DNA of 64,000 bases from the NCBI GenBank assembly GCA_026182355.1, contig JAPFBL010000003.1, positions 1,925,001-1,989,000 of the forward strand, written 5' to 3'. The notes under the pieces are model-generated. The model was given only the letters and a program-made list of their open reading frames with translations. It ran no database searches and was not told where the DNA came from. Shown here piece after piece: positions 45,805-56,419 of this stretch. The translations under genes and the position numbers were made by a program. The DNA is from Hermatobates lingyangjiaoensis (lineage: Eukaryota; Arthropoda; Insecta; Hemiptera; Hermatobatidae). Numbering within the stretch: position 1 is the first letter of the stretch; every line of letters begins with the position of its first letter.

Positions 45805-46790
45805 AAATTTGGCTTCCTGCAACACCATTCCACTATCCAACAATGCCATCGTGTCGTGGACTTCAGATCATCCCCCCTTGAGCACAAGCAATACTGCTCT
45901 GGTGTATTTCTTGACGAGGCTGAGGCGTTCGACAGAATCTGGCATGAAGGTCTGTTTTGGAGTTAAAAGCCTTCTCCTCTTTACTTATTTTCTTATCATT
46001 AAATCATATCTGTCAAACAGATTCTTTCGTGTACGATTAGATTCAAGTTTATCACCAGTTCAAGCAGGCGTTTCCAGGGCAATATACTTTCTCCCATTCT
46101 ATATAGTATTTATACGGCAGATCTACCCCAACATCCATTCACTCTTGGCAGCATTTGCTGATGACAAAGCCATTCTATCAGCACATAATTATCATATAGT
46201 AGCTTCTGATAAACTTCAACAACATTTGTTTCTTTAACCTTGGTTCAAACGTTAGAGAATCAAAATCAACGAGCAAAAGACTTCTGACATTACTTTCACT
46301 CTTTCCCGTAAAACCTCTTCTCCAGTACTTCTGAATAATAAAATCATCCCTCCCGCGACCATTGTACGCTGCTTTGGGCTACACTTTAACACCCAGATGA
46401 CTTGGAATCCACACACAAGACTTAAACGTACAGACACTAATAGACGTTACAAGCTCCTAAAAAAGACTATTAGCTTCCACTAACAGACAGACTACATATA
46501 CACAACGCAGTCCAGAAGCTTTTCTGGACCTATGGTATAGAAATTTGGAATTCCACGAAACAATCCAACATACAACAATCCCTACAGTCGAAAATCATCA
46601 TAAAAATCATCATTTACCTTTCTATGTCCTCGACAAAATCACACACCAAGACTTCAAAGTCCCATCTGTTTAGAACTTTGCGATAGAAAGATACGAATTA
46701 CTCTACAGCAAATTACTAGCCCATCCCAACCCACTTGCTTATTCACTTCACACACCTGCAATATCTTCAAACTCGCGTAGGCATTTGAAA
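45805..46790 (+). pseudogene. Jockey-clade reverse transcriptase remnant
   Basis: RT blocks occur in order on the plus strand with frameshifts. They are HSTIQQCHRVVDF near 45825, GVFLDEAEAFDRIWHEGL near 45900-45955, KSYLSNRFFRVRL...SPVQAGV near 46000-46070, the catalytic block AAFADDKAILSAHNYHI (FADD) near 46150, then GIEIWNSTKQSNIQQ and AHPNPLAYSL near 46540-46750. The GxPQGS block is damaged (GVSRAIYF). A dead non-LTR element; endonuclease not found. Confidence 0.85.
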
Positions 46791-47039
46791 ATAAAATGAT
46801 CCCAAAACCTCCTATATTAAACCAGCTGTGAGGGTAACCATGTTACGGAGTGCAACCAGTGGGTGAGCACTCATTCCCTTTATAAATCCTCGCTAATTGT
46901 AGAAACCAAACTACATTCACTTCTTAATACAAATACTTTTTTAGTTGAAATGAAAAAAAAAGTTAATAGGGAATTGAGATATTGCTATGAGTAGGTAAGT
47001 AATTAAGGAGTCAGAAATTACAAGAAAAGCTGTAGGATG

Positions 47040-47475
47040 AAGGAAAGGGAAACATTGAGACGACAACAGGCCACGCCAGGCCTGCCACAACTACCCGCGC
47101 TAGCCTCACCAGAATAAAATCCTAACACCTTAAGTTACCTAGTTTCTCTGGGGCAGAAAAAAGTATTAAATAAGGCAGGCGCGAGCTGGAAGAAGATAAG
47201 ATGACTTGGGATCTGACCTCTGAACCAGTACGCGACTGAGCGGACGTTCCAGTCCAAGACTAGAGACCCCAAGTGGCAGCTGTTGTGCCCACAGCGAATG
47301 ATACTTACAAACAAGGGCGGACCGCTATCGAGGCCAGCGCGCAGACGGGCGGACGCCGGCCCAGGCTAGCACTCCGCCCAGGTTGTGCCTTTCTTAGTTC
47401 ATGCCATAATCAAGGCGTCTTAAGCCCTCCCACCACGACAAGGTGAAGGCACATCGGGAGGGGATCAGATAATGC
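47040..47475. other. GC-rich patch, probably transposon UTR
   Basis: About 430 bases with clearly higher G+C and many CpGs (for example GCGCGCAGACGGGCGGACG) follow the Jockey relic. There is no long ORF and no similarity I recognise. It may be an untranslated region of a transposon; a CpG-rich promoter is the alternative. Confidence 0.3.
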
Positions 47476-49073
47476 TTCTGTCAGTTTCATAATAAGTATA
47501 AAGATTCAACACTTAATCTTTTGTAGTTTAATAGAAATTAGATGTTGTATAAAATTTAGGAATGATATTTGGGGACCTCAAAACGTGTATAACAAAACAA
47601 ATTGTACAGTTGTAAAAAGATCAGCTAATCAATTAAAAAAAAATATTATGGGTCCAATTTAAAAGACTCGGTCCAAACGTACATTTATCAATGAAATATA
47701 CTTCAAATGTTAAAACACGATAGATTCTGATTGAAGTCAGAGTTAAATATTACTCTTCCAACGTCACATATTTTGGGAATAGACAGTGTACGTGAATAAT
47801 GTAACAATAAATAAGCATAAGTTTCTGATAGCCTTATTTTCAAACTGTGCTGAATAGAATAAATCAATAGTCTCTCCAGCGTTTGAAGTCGTAGAATGAT
47901 AAATCGTATATTTTGTAAAGTACAATGGTGAAAAAGTAACACTGTATTTAACTAGATTCCGTCATCCGGGCAGTAATGGAATAGTCGAACGGTGCAATTC
48001 AACCCTAATAAAACATGTTAGAATACTTAATCATCAAACGAATTTAATAAGGTTAATATCGAGACAAAAAAAAACATTTCATTACTAGCATGCATTACAG
48101 TCTGTATCAATTTGAGTCTATTTATAATTATTTCAGGCCATATTGACTCTTCTAAATTGTGCCTATTGTTAAAAACAAGGAAAATCATGAAATTGGCTAT
48201 CTATGAGTTTGATAATACTTTACCCGAGAGTTTAAGATTACGTCTACACGATAGCCACATTTAAATAAATAAGTATATAAAATAAGAAAAAATAAATAAA
48301 ATTAAAAAATATTGACTGTTGTCAGTTTGAATTTGACTGTTGTCAGCTTATAGTAAAGTTGAATGTAAGCCATTCTTAATTTTTTTTATTTTACTCCTAG
48401 TAAAGACCATTTTGACGAATTTATAGTTTTGAGGTACCCAAAGTCCAGTTTTGACATTTTTCTGTGTGTGTATCTAAAAGTTAGTGCACACGTTATAGGT
48501 CACATCATTTGATAGATCCAATTCATATTTTACCCATAAAAAATACCCCTATAATACGTGTACTGTATTATTTTTGGGCAATATTACATCATAGGAATTT
48601 CACTTTTTTTTTATTTGTGTAATACTGTTTTTAAACGGATTTTTCAACTGTAATATTTGCAAATCACAAATAAGTTGATTTTAAACTTTTCAAAACTATT
48701 TTTTTTTATAGTGGTTGAAAGTTTATTATATTTGCTTGCGTGGCCAGTTAATTTAATTTAACCATTTTTTTATGATTTCAATTATATTTTTTTGTTTTGG
48801 AAAAATCATTGCTTTCCTTTATTGGTGGCTGCATGTCTATACGTGTACAATAATAAGATGAAGGTCTGGGACCAATAAGTCTAAAATTAGATCATTTGTT
48901 GTAATTCCATGAAAATAAATATTTTGAGGACTTTCTGGGATTTTGAAGGTTTACATAAAGGGCCAGGGGCAAATCTTACGACTGCCCCGGGCGGGAAAAA
49001 TGGATGCTTCGCCACAGTTACCAGCCTGTAATGGATTTGTTTAAAACAAATGATTTAAATCAACTCATTAAAT

Positions 49074-49112
<39 letters not shown>

Positions 49113-49390
49113 TGATAATACTTTCCCATAGAGTTTGATAATATTATACAGGATAGTCATATTAAAATTAAAACAAAACTAAATTTATTATAAGCTAGAT
49201 TAATATTATGTTTACTTAAATTATTATATTGTGTTGGCCACTCTAAATTTTGTACAATATTTCACCTACTTTTTTCTATCAATTTTATATATATTACAAC
49301 TTTTAGAGATTTATTGATAAACATAATCTAAAAACTTTTCCTCTTAGAACTCTTAAGACGTATTTCAGAAAATACCACTTTGGTTTATGG
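47476..49390. other. AT-rich spacer with small repeats
   Basis: Holds the dispersed TGTAAGCCATTC-type fragment (about 48350-48390), a CCAGGGGCAAAT...CTGCCCCGGGC segment near 48960-49005 that may be a transposon end, and (AT)n at 49076-49109. No gene seen. Confidence 0.4.
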
Positions 49391-50053
49391 CAGAGTTTTT
49401 CAAACTTTTTTCCACGCAGAACCCTTTTTGGTTCCAGTAACTTTCCCGGGAATCCCAGATTCTAATGATTTCATACAATCTTAATATAAATATTTTCATA
49501 TGTCTTTTTAAATAGTATGTATGTTTAAAAACTATTAAAAAAGTAATATTACTACAATGTGTATTTTTGGAATAAAAATTCAAAACTAAAATCGTTTAAT
49601 TTTCATATTTTCCACAAGTGCATAACACATAAAACAGAATTACTAGCAATTTTAACATAGAGTTTGTTCTGTAATCATTTTTGGTTAGCCCCAGCATTAA
49701 GTCTACTTCGGTATTTGGTTTCTATGGAAGTTTAAAGAGAAAATCCAGTTTTACATAAATAGGAAGTGGGAAATGGCAGCAATGTGTGAAGTGCTACTTT
49801 TGCAATACCAGGAAATTCGAGAATCAGATAATTCCAAAAACTGACTAGTGATTCATCCTAAATATGAATAAAATTTTGACCACTTCTACTTGTGGGTATA
49901 TGTAGATATAAACACTATTCGGTTTCATGATTCACGAGAAATATGGAATAAATCCATACGCATAACAAAAAATTTTTAGAAAAATGTTTTTCACGGAACC
50001 CCAGACAGTCAAGGAACCCCTGGGTGCCGCAGAACTCACTTTGGGAACCTCTA
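49391..50053. mobile_element. hAT-type nonautonomous element with 8-bp target duplication
   Basis: Begins CAGAGTTTTTCAAAC and ends GTTTGGGAACCTCTA-like (TTTGGGAACCTCTA), with imperfect terminal inverted repeats of the CAGAGGTTCCCAAA type. Flanks GTTTATGG (49383-49390) and GCTTATGG (50054-50061) match at 7 of 8 bases, the target-duplication length of hAT transposons. The 663-bp body has no ORF. The left ~200 bases recur near 22036-22215. Confidence 0.75.
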
Positions 50054-50162
50054 GCTTATGGTAGCCTACATACAGTACAGTCCGTTAAGGAACCCATGGG
50101 TGCCGCAGAACCCACTTTGGGAACCTCTGACTTATGGTAACCTATATACAGTACAGTCCGTT
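50011..50162. repeat. 76-bp tandem duplication of the hAT end
   Basis: Units 50011-50086 and 50087-50162 each contain AAGGAACCC, GGTGCCGCAGAAC, CACTTTGGGAACCTCT, the target-site copy and ACAGTACAGTCCGTT. The second copy keeps the expected CTCTG terminus while the first has CTCTA. The duplication post-dates insertion because it includes flanking host DNA. Confidence 0.9.
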
Positions 50163-51019
50163 AAAGTGACCGAAAATAATTCCAATCAACTCGACTTCTT
50201 ACACAAAACATTTAATTTCTATTATATATGAAGTAAATTTCCAAGAGTTTTTTATATCTGAACTTAACCAGGAAATTATACAATAAAGTGAAACCTTTCC
50301 ATTCAAACTGGATATCATTTGGTCATTTCTGTTGGGCAAAGGGACACATAAACAGATGGTCATTTAATTTGTATAAATATAGATTGACATCGTGTTGTCT
50401 TGATGATACATCAAAACGTTGTCATTGAAGGATTAGTGATTATTTATTATGACAATTTTCAATAAATCAGAATAATGTAGTAAAAAAAAACTTTTATATA
50501 CCCTGAAGGTGATGGAAGCTAGTAAAAGAATGAATGGTAAATAGCGATAATGAAGTATGATATATTAACTTGTTAATTATAAATGACGTTTGACATATTA
50601 TCAAGAAGTTATTACTTACAATTATTTATTTTCTCAAAAACGTTATATATTACAATATTATGTTAGAATATAACTATTTTATTTAACAGGACCAATAACA
50701 TTGCAACAGCATAGAATAGATATTGATTGATTAATTGCAATTTTTAATTTTTTACAGAATCAAAAACTGAATATATTATTTTGATTTGTTATTAGAAATC
50801 CACTTTGATATAGGATAACAGTAATCTAGGAGGATAAAAAAAGAAGAAATTGGGAATTGTTTTTTAGGGTGGGAAAGTTATTTGTAATTTTATTAATGCC
50901 GACCTCAAAACACCTCGGGAATAACGGGCCCTAAACAATCATGAAAAGAATACGCCCTTTGTTGAAGGAGAGGTACTTCCCATGACTTAGGAGTTCATTA
51001 ACCAATTCGTAACCGTATT

Positions 51020-51368
51020 TCCCTCATAGCCAGATTGGGGTGGGAGTAGAGCACTGGTTATCTTAGCAGGCGGCAATTTCGACACTTGGCGGGGATATTG
51101 AGTTGGTGGGGAGGGGAGGATCCTAGTGGCAACACTGATACGGAACAGTCAGTTGTCAAGCTACAAAGCTTTGTTAGACGCCTTAAGGCGCTTGTCAAGG
51201 ACTGTGTGGCGTTCGTGTCCACATATGGTTTTGTTTTGATTCACACTTGTCGACCTTCCTTTTTCCCACTCCGATAAATTTAAAGTTCCGGTACATTGAT
51301 AGTATTATTCATGTGTTCCCCAGTTCGCTTCTTGTTTTAAACCTTTATTGACAATACTTCAAGTTACT
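51020..51368 (+). promoter_or_regulatory. Probable 5' leader/promoter region of GAS2-like gene
   Basis: A segment with balanced base composition directly before the GAS2-like start, contrasting with the surrounding AT-rich DNA. It contains GGTGGGGAGGGGAGG and a short frame of unknown meaning (ATG-less in good context). No TATA box is evident. Inferred from position and composition only. Confidence 0.35.
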
Positions 51369-52364
51369 ATGGCTGTGATGATTGAACAACGGCCTTTCAG
51401 GCCATTTAAATCTTCTGAAGAATATTTGTATGCGATGAAAGAAGATTTAGCGGAGTGGTTAAATAATCTTTATCCCGGGCTTAACATGACTATTTATAAT
51501 TTCTTTGAACTTTTAGACACAGGTGTTCTTTTGTGTAATCATGCGAACAACGTGCGGGGATATGCGGAAAGGTACATAGCTTGGAGGCAGTCTCAGGGTA
51601 AGACAGAATCAACAATTGCTCAGAAAGTTGTGCTTTATCCTTCTGTGAAGTGTAATGCTAATGCACAGAGAGAAACGTTCTTCGCAAGAGACAATGTTTC
51701 GAATTTTATAAGTTGGTGCAGAAGAGCTATTAACATTATTGATTGTTTATTGTTTGAAACAGATGATTTAATTTTGTTAAAAAATGAAAAAAATGTGATC
51801 CTATGTTTATTAGAATTGGCGAGAAAAGGTTCAAGATTTGGAATGCCTGCGCCTATGCTTGTACTTATGGAAAAAGAAATTGACAAAGAGATAGCAGCAG
51901 AAAGTAAAAGTCAGTGCATAAGTGAAGTTGAGTTGTGTGAGGAGATTATCAGTGGAAGTGAATCGGAAGATGGAGAAGCGGCCAGAGCAGTTGCTCAGAT
52001 TGTAACGAATGATCTTCAAAGCTTGGATGATATGGTTCGAGTGGAAGTACAGCTATGCCGGTGTCCTACACAGTTCCCTATGACCAGAGTCTCAGATGGT
52101 AAGTACCGAATTGGAGATACCAGGGTTCTGATATTCGTCCGACTTCTTCGTAATCATGTTATGGTGCGAGTAGGGGGCGGTTGGGACACCTTATCACACT
52201 ACCTTGATAAGCACGACCCTTGCAGGTGTCGCAACTCCCACCGTACCCCCATCTCCTCTAAACTATCTGGTCTAAAAACGGGAGGCCCGACAATAGAACT
52301 GACCCACGCTAAAGTCCACTATGATAGAAAGCAGGACACAAAAAAGGAAACAGTTTGCCGGTAA
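51369..52364 (+). CDS. GAS2-like protein: calponin-homology plus GAR domain
   Basis: A single-exon frame of 331 residues from ATG 51369 (ACTATGG context). GAS2 proteins link actin (CH domain) to microtubules (GAR domain). Visible: a CH domain at about residues 20-155 (LAEWLNNLYPGLNMT.., LLDTGVLLCNHAN, FFARDNVSNFISWCR, NVILCLLELAR), an acidic linker (SGSESEDGE), and a GAR domain at about 218-288. The GAR domain has paired Cys near CRCP, GKYRIGDTRVLIFVRLLRNH, MVRVGGGWDTL, and HYLDKHDPCRC with zinc-type Cys. The length fits GAS2 itself (about 313 residues) rather than the long GAS2L forms, whose tails follow the GAR domain. The stop lies in CCG|GTAATT, which could also act as a weak splice donor giving a longer form. 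Vertebrate homologues have several introns. Confidence 0.92.
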   Translation: MAVMIEQRPFRPFKSSEEYLYAMKEDLAEWLNNLYPGLNMTIYNFFELLDTGVLLCNHANNVRGYAERYIAWRQSQGKTESTIAQKVVLYPSVKCNANAQRETFFARDNVSNFISWCRRAINIIDCLLFETDDLILLKNEKNVILCLLELARKGSRFGMPAPMLVLMEKEIDKEIAAESKSQCISEVELCEEIISGSESEDGEAARAVAQIVTNDLQSLDDMVRVEVQLCRCPTQFPMTRVSDGKYRIGDTRVLIFVRLLRNHVMVRVGGGWDTLSHYLDKHDPCRCRNSHRTPISSKLSGLKTGGPTIELTHAKVHYDRKQDTKKETVCR

Positions 52365-54800
52365 TTATAATTAATACTCGTCCATTATATACCTCAACAT
52401 CACAATAATAGTATATTTTAATAGGTACTGAGAAATCAGTCGTAGACTGTATATTTTAGTACAATAGTGATTTTCAAGTGCAATATTTTTTTTGAAAGAT
52501 AAATAGATTTGTTTTAATGTAACAAATCGTTAAGTTCAGTTCTTCGCTCACTTACTTTTTATAAAGAAGTATTTAGTGTTATTTATATTTGCGAGGAGAG
52601 CTATTTGTAAGAATTGTAACAATATAAAGCTTTAAGGGAAGTGTTGATTTGTTGTATTTATTTTTGCATGTTCACTTTATTCTTGCCTGATTTTTCCTAA
52701 TCAAACACATTTAAATAAATTATAATCGTAAGCTCATCCTCCCTAAATTAACCAATTAATTTTTTCCTTTTTAATGTCAAAAATTATATATTACAAAAAT
52801 AATTTTTTTTTAATTACAAATTGGAAGGGGAACATTTTAATTATTTTTGAAAAATATTCAAGTGTTGATGTTGAAATTTATTTATTAATTTTTAGTATAT
52901 GTACTAAACAGTAATTGAAAATAATGTTTGTGGTCTTGGAATTGTGTGCCTTTAAGAACGAAATCCAGATCTATATTTAATATTTATATTTTTGTTAACT
53001 CCTTGCTAACTTAAAATTTAAGATAGGGAATTACTTTTTCATGAATTGTCATTCCTAATATTTTTGCTAGCAATAAAAGTTTCTATTAGAGTTATCAACT
53101 CTATATTAAATTTGGCTGTTGTCTTCGTTTTTAATAGAAGAATTTTGTTACCATTTCTGTCCTTATTAGCTTTAATATAATTTCAAACTATTTATATGTC
53201 AAATCAGCACCCTTTGAATTAATTTTCTTTTTGAATAAAAGATGTTTACATATACCATATAGTGTTGTTCCTAACAATAAATTTAATTCTAACTTCTGAC
53301 ATTATTTAATTTGAGTTTTTTTTCACTTGATTTATGTCTGGCCTGACGAGGCCACAATCCTATTTGTGTGTTTTCAATAAAATGAAATGAAGAATATATT
53401 TCTTCATTTGTTTTAAACAAAGTAAAACTTCATTTTATGAGCTTCCATGTTTTAATTCTTCCAGTAAAAGTTGTGAATTATGAAAAGGTTACTAAATGTT
53501 ATAGTGAATGTTACAGGAAGAGTTTGTTAGTTAAAATGTATTGTAAAATATTTTAACTGAACAGAAATATGTTGTTATAATTTCAAAAAAATGACTTTAA
53601 TGCTATAATGAATTCTTTATAATTTTAAATTCTAACTTTGGAATTAATTATCTTTCAGTCAGTCAAGTTTTTTTTTTAAAATAATTTTTGCCTTGTATAG
53701 ATTTCCCCACCTTTTATCTATCTTTTAACAAAATGCAGTTTTATTTCTACTAATTGATGGAGTTGTTTTAATTTTTATTTCAATGAATCCAATTCAGTTT
53801 TTTAAGCATTTCACTCTAACTTACTGATTTTTAACTTATTAAACTATGAACAAGTATGCTGGTTTGACATTAATGTTCATTAATTGAATAGATACTGTGC
53901 AATATTTTCAAAGTGAATTGAGCTGTAGCATGTGTGCCATCTTTGCATAAATATAATCATGCATCCATGGTCATTGAAAACTGTATAATGTCTATATACA
54001 CATCAATTTTGTGTAACATAAGCGATTGTGTTGTTGTTCTTTTTGTTATTAATAGTTTATTTAGAAAGTATTTTGAGATGCTACTATTAGATGCAAAAAC
54101 ATTGTGTGCTGTTCTGGGTCTTTCAATGTTGTATAATTTTGTTTTGTGATTCTTTTTGTTTATTTGTATTTTTGTTACAGGATGTAAAAAATATACATAT
54201 TTATATAATTCTTAAAGAGTTATTTCCAATCCTTATATATTTCTCTACAAAAAACCTATATATTATTTTTTTTTTATATAATTCATCTAATAGTGATTAT
54301 AAATTCGTATTTAAAAATAAATATTATAACAACTACTTAAATTTCAATTGTAATAAAAAAAACACTATCTAGCGTTTATTTGTAATAACTAAACTGTATT
54401 GTAGTCATCACAACAATAAAACATATTTTAAAAAAGGAATGAAACTTGTCAATTTGATTTATTTTTGATACACTCAATTAATTATATTATGCTTTATTGA
54501 AATAAAGGAAAACATTTATCGAGAAGTTAGCTCATTTCTTCTAAAAGTAGAATAAGTCTTTGTTCAATGGATCTTCAGAATGCTAAATATGGTAAATGTT
54601 TTTGTTAAGGAAAAACATTTCAGATATGAAGCTAATATTTCCAGGAATAATGTATACTATTTTATAAGATCCATACATATATATACAATTAAAAGAAACG
54701 GTCCAGCGGACTTTTTTAAATAAAATAAATTCGAAATATCGATGTGAGTTATGGCTGTGTCTTTCTGTGTGTTTCCCTCGTTTTGAATTTATTATATATA
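52365..54800. other. Downstream spacer of GAS2-like gene
   Basis: AT-rich and probably partly 3' UTR. A fragment near 53336-53360 (GGCCTGACGAGGCC) resembles the left half of a Penelope-type hammerhead, but the GAAAC half is absent. No exon was recognised that would extend the GAS2-like protein. Confidence 0.4.
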
Positions 54801-54806
54801 TATATA

Positions 54807-54995
54807 TGCTTTTAAAAACTGGATGTCTGTTTCCACTTGATTCAATTTTGTCTTATATTTTTCCAAATTACGAATTTTTTTCTTAAACTCAGAACTCAAC
54901 TTAAAAATTAAATCACCATAATTTAATTTTTGGAAACAGACATCCAGTTTTTAAAAGCATGTATTGAAGAAGGACTGCTCCCAACTTTTACAAAT
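54807..54995. repeat. Inverted Penelope-type ends
   Basis: GCTTTTAAAAACTGGATGTC at the left matches the reverse complement at 54935-54962. The right flank GAAGGACTGCTCCCAACTTT resembles the conserved GAAGGACTGCTTCCAAATTT of the large element. AT tracts adjoin. Confidence 0.6.
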
Positions 54996-55006
54996 ATATA
55001 TACATA

Positions 55007-55124
55007 TAAAGATTTCACATAAACACGTGAAATAACAATCCATGATCAAACCACAATAAGAAAGTGGGAAAGCAAGACTAAGATCTTTCAACCGTAACAA
55101 GCGGCCTTCGTCAGAGTCAAAAAC

Positions 55125-55128
<4 letters not shown>
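55007..55128 (-). repeat. Family-A Penelope-type repeat
   Basis: Complete family-A unit from the hairpin TTTCACATAAACACGTGAAA to CAAAAACCCAA, ending at an AT tract (55129-55162). Carries an intact ribozyme-like core. Confidence 0.75.
55076..55118 (-). ncRNA. Hammerhead-like motif, family A, intact core
   Basis: GACU, CUGACGA, A, G, GCCG-CUUGUUA-CGGU, U, GAA, AG-AU-CU, U, AGUC. It differs from the 7.6-kb copy by A to G in stem II, which keeps a G-U pair. Confidence 0.6.
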
Positions 55129-55165
<37 letters not shown>

Positions 55166-55328
55166 CTTAATAAAGAATTATTATTTTACCATTTTCTTTA
55201 CATGTTTCAAGTTAGAATGCTAAATATGGTAAATGTTTTTGTTATGGGAAAACATTTCAGATATGAAGCTAATATTTCCAGGACTAATGTACTATTTTAT
55301 AAGATCCATATAAATATATATATACATA

Positions 55329-55425
55329 TATATACCACAATATGAAATGGGTAAACAAGACTGAGATCTTTCAATCGTAACAAGCGGTTTTCGTCAGAGT
55401 CAAAAACCTAACTGGAACAATTTTA
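55329..55425 (-). repeat. Family-A Penelope-type repeat, shorter copy
   Basis: From CCACAATATGAAATGGG to AAAAACCTAACTGG. It lies between AT-rich tracts and carries a ribozyme-like core at 55357-55399. Confidence 0.7.
55357..55399 (-). ncRNA. Hammerhead-like motif, family A variant
   Basis: Core CUGACGA and GAA are intact, with stem I GACU/AGUC. The base before the cleavage point is C instead of U (still an allowed H). One mismatch in stem II (C-A). Confidence 0.55.
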
Positions 55426-55435
55426 TATATATATA

Positions 55436-55635
55436 AAAAGATTTCACATAAACATGTGAAACAACAATCAATGATCAAACCACAATAAGAAATGGAAAAA
55501 CAAGACTAAGATCTTTCAACCGTAACAAGCGGTCTTTTTGTTGGGTTTTTGACTCAGACGAAGACCGCTTGTTACGGTTGAAAGATCTTAGTCTTGTTTT
55601 CCCATTTGTTACTGTGGTTTGATCATGGATATATA
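55436..55635. repeat. Inverted pair of family-A repeats
   Basis: Arms at about 55468-55535 and 55559-55628 are reverse complements. The left arm has lost part of the ribozyme; in the right arm (55551-55593) U4 of the core is A (CAGACGA). Both are predicted inactive. Confidence 0.75.
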
Positions 55636-55675
55636 TATCATGATTTGTTTTCTTGACCCAATATTTGTATGATGT

Positions 55676-55807
55676 AATTTTTTTTTGAGGTTTAAGGTCC
55701 AATGCTACAACATAAACAGATTTCCAAGCCCTGAAGATGACATAAATATATGTCGAAACGTCGGCAAAAGGACTAGTTTAAAATCATTGGACCTCAAACC
55801 TTAAAAA

Positions 55808-55816
<9 letters not shown>
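55676..55816 (+). repeat. Penelope-type repeat with inverted ends and ribozyme centre
   Basis: The left end TTTGAGGTTTAAGGTCCAATG and the right end CATTGGACCTCAAACCTTAAA are inverted with small differences. The hammerhead-like core sits between them. An AT tract follows at 55812-55858. Confidence 0.7.
55728..55765 (+). ncRNA. Hammerhead-like motif, third stem-II version
   Basis: GCC, CUGAAGA, U, GACAUA-AAUA-UAUGUC, GAA, AC/GU without loop, C, GGC. Stem I GCC/GGC is as at 21053-21090, but stem II has a different, fully paired sequence. Confidence 0.6.
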
Positions 55817-55858
<42 letters not shown>

Positions 55859-55859
<1 letters not shown>

Positions 55860-56131
55860 GTAAATTTTGGTAGCAGTCCTTCCTTGACACACATTATTGA
55901 AAATTACACCAAATTTAGCTGATACCTGTTTCTTAACAAGTTTTTCAATTTTTCTAAATAACACTCTCGTTATTTCGTCCTACACAATAAAGTACATCTC
56001 CTATGGTCGACATGTTTCGAATGATCAACATTCATCATCAGGACGTGAAATTCATTCCTGTTGATGAAATTCATAAAGTTGAGAAACTTGTTAAGAAACA
56101 GGTATCAGCTAAATTTGTTGTCATTTTCAAT

Positions 56132-56134
<3 letters not shown>
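55859..56134. repeat. Inverted pair of Penelope-type repeats between AT tracts
   Basis: The arms share AGCTGATACCTGTTTCTTAA with its complement, and AT tracts border both sides (55812-55858, 56135-56164). The left flank GGTAGCAGTCCTTCCTTGA resembles the coding start of the large element (GGAAGCAGTCCTTC). Confidence 0.75.
56006..56044 (-). ncRNA. Hammerhead-like motif with canonical CUGAUGA
   Basis: GUC, CUGAUGA, U, GAAUG-UUGAU-CAUUC, GAA, AC-AU-GU, C, GAC. Core matches the textbook hammerhead box. Stem I GUC/GAC replaces the GCC/GGC of other copies. Confidence 0.65.
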
Positions 56135-56167
<33 letters not shown>

Positions 56168-56199
56168 CTGATAAAACTAAATACGATCCAAACTGGACA

Positions 56200-56402
56200 C
56201 AATACGAGTTCGAGATTAACAAAGAGCAACACACAAAGTAGGGAAACACACTTACAGACTCAAATTTTCGGGTAATCCGTCTTCAGGAGAAAAGAGAAAT
56301 CTTTTCCCGAAAATTTAATCTGTAAATCTGTAACCCGAAAATTTGAGTCTGTAAGTGTGTTTCCCTACTTTGTGTGTTGCTCTTTGTTAATCTCGAACTC
56401 GT
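56200..56402. repeat. Inverted repeat of another Penelope-type family
   Basis: Arms of about 75-80 bases, including ACAAAGTAGGGAAACACACT and its complement, surround a centre with CGTCTTCAGG. AT tract at 56404-56418. A CUGAAGA box is present on the minus strand, but no convincing complete ribozyme fold. Confidence 0.7.
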
Positions 56403-56419
56403 GTATATATATATATATT

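Noticed and set aside
50385..50445. Hammerhead motif in GTCTTGATGATACATC...AAACGTTGTC
   Set aside because: C3 is U and the apparent stem II uses core bases; only a vague resemblance to a terminal repeat.
51086..51277. Upstream small protein before the GAS2-like gene
   Set aside because: Short frame without similarity; more likely part of the leader.
53336..53400. Hammerhead motif after GGCCTGACGAGGCC
   Set aside because: CUGACGA is present but no GAAAC box or stem I partner follows.
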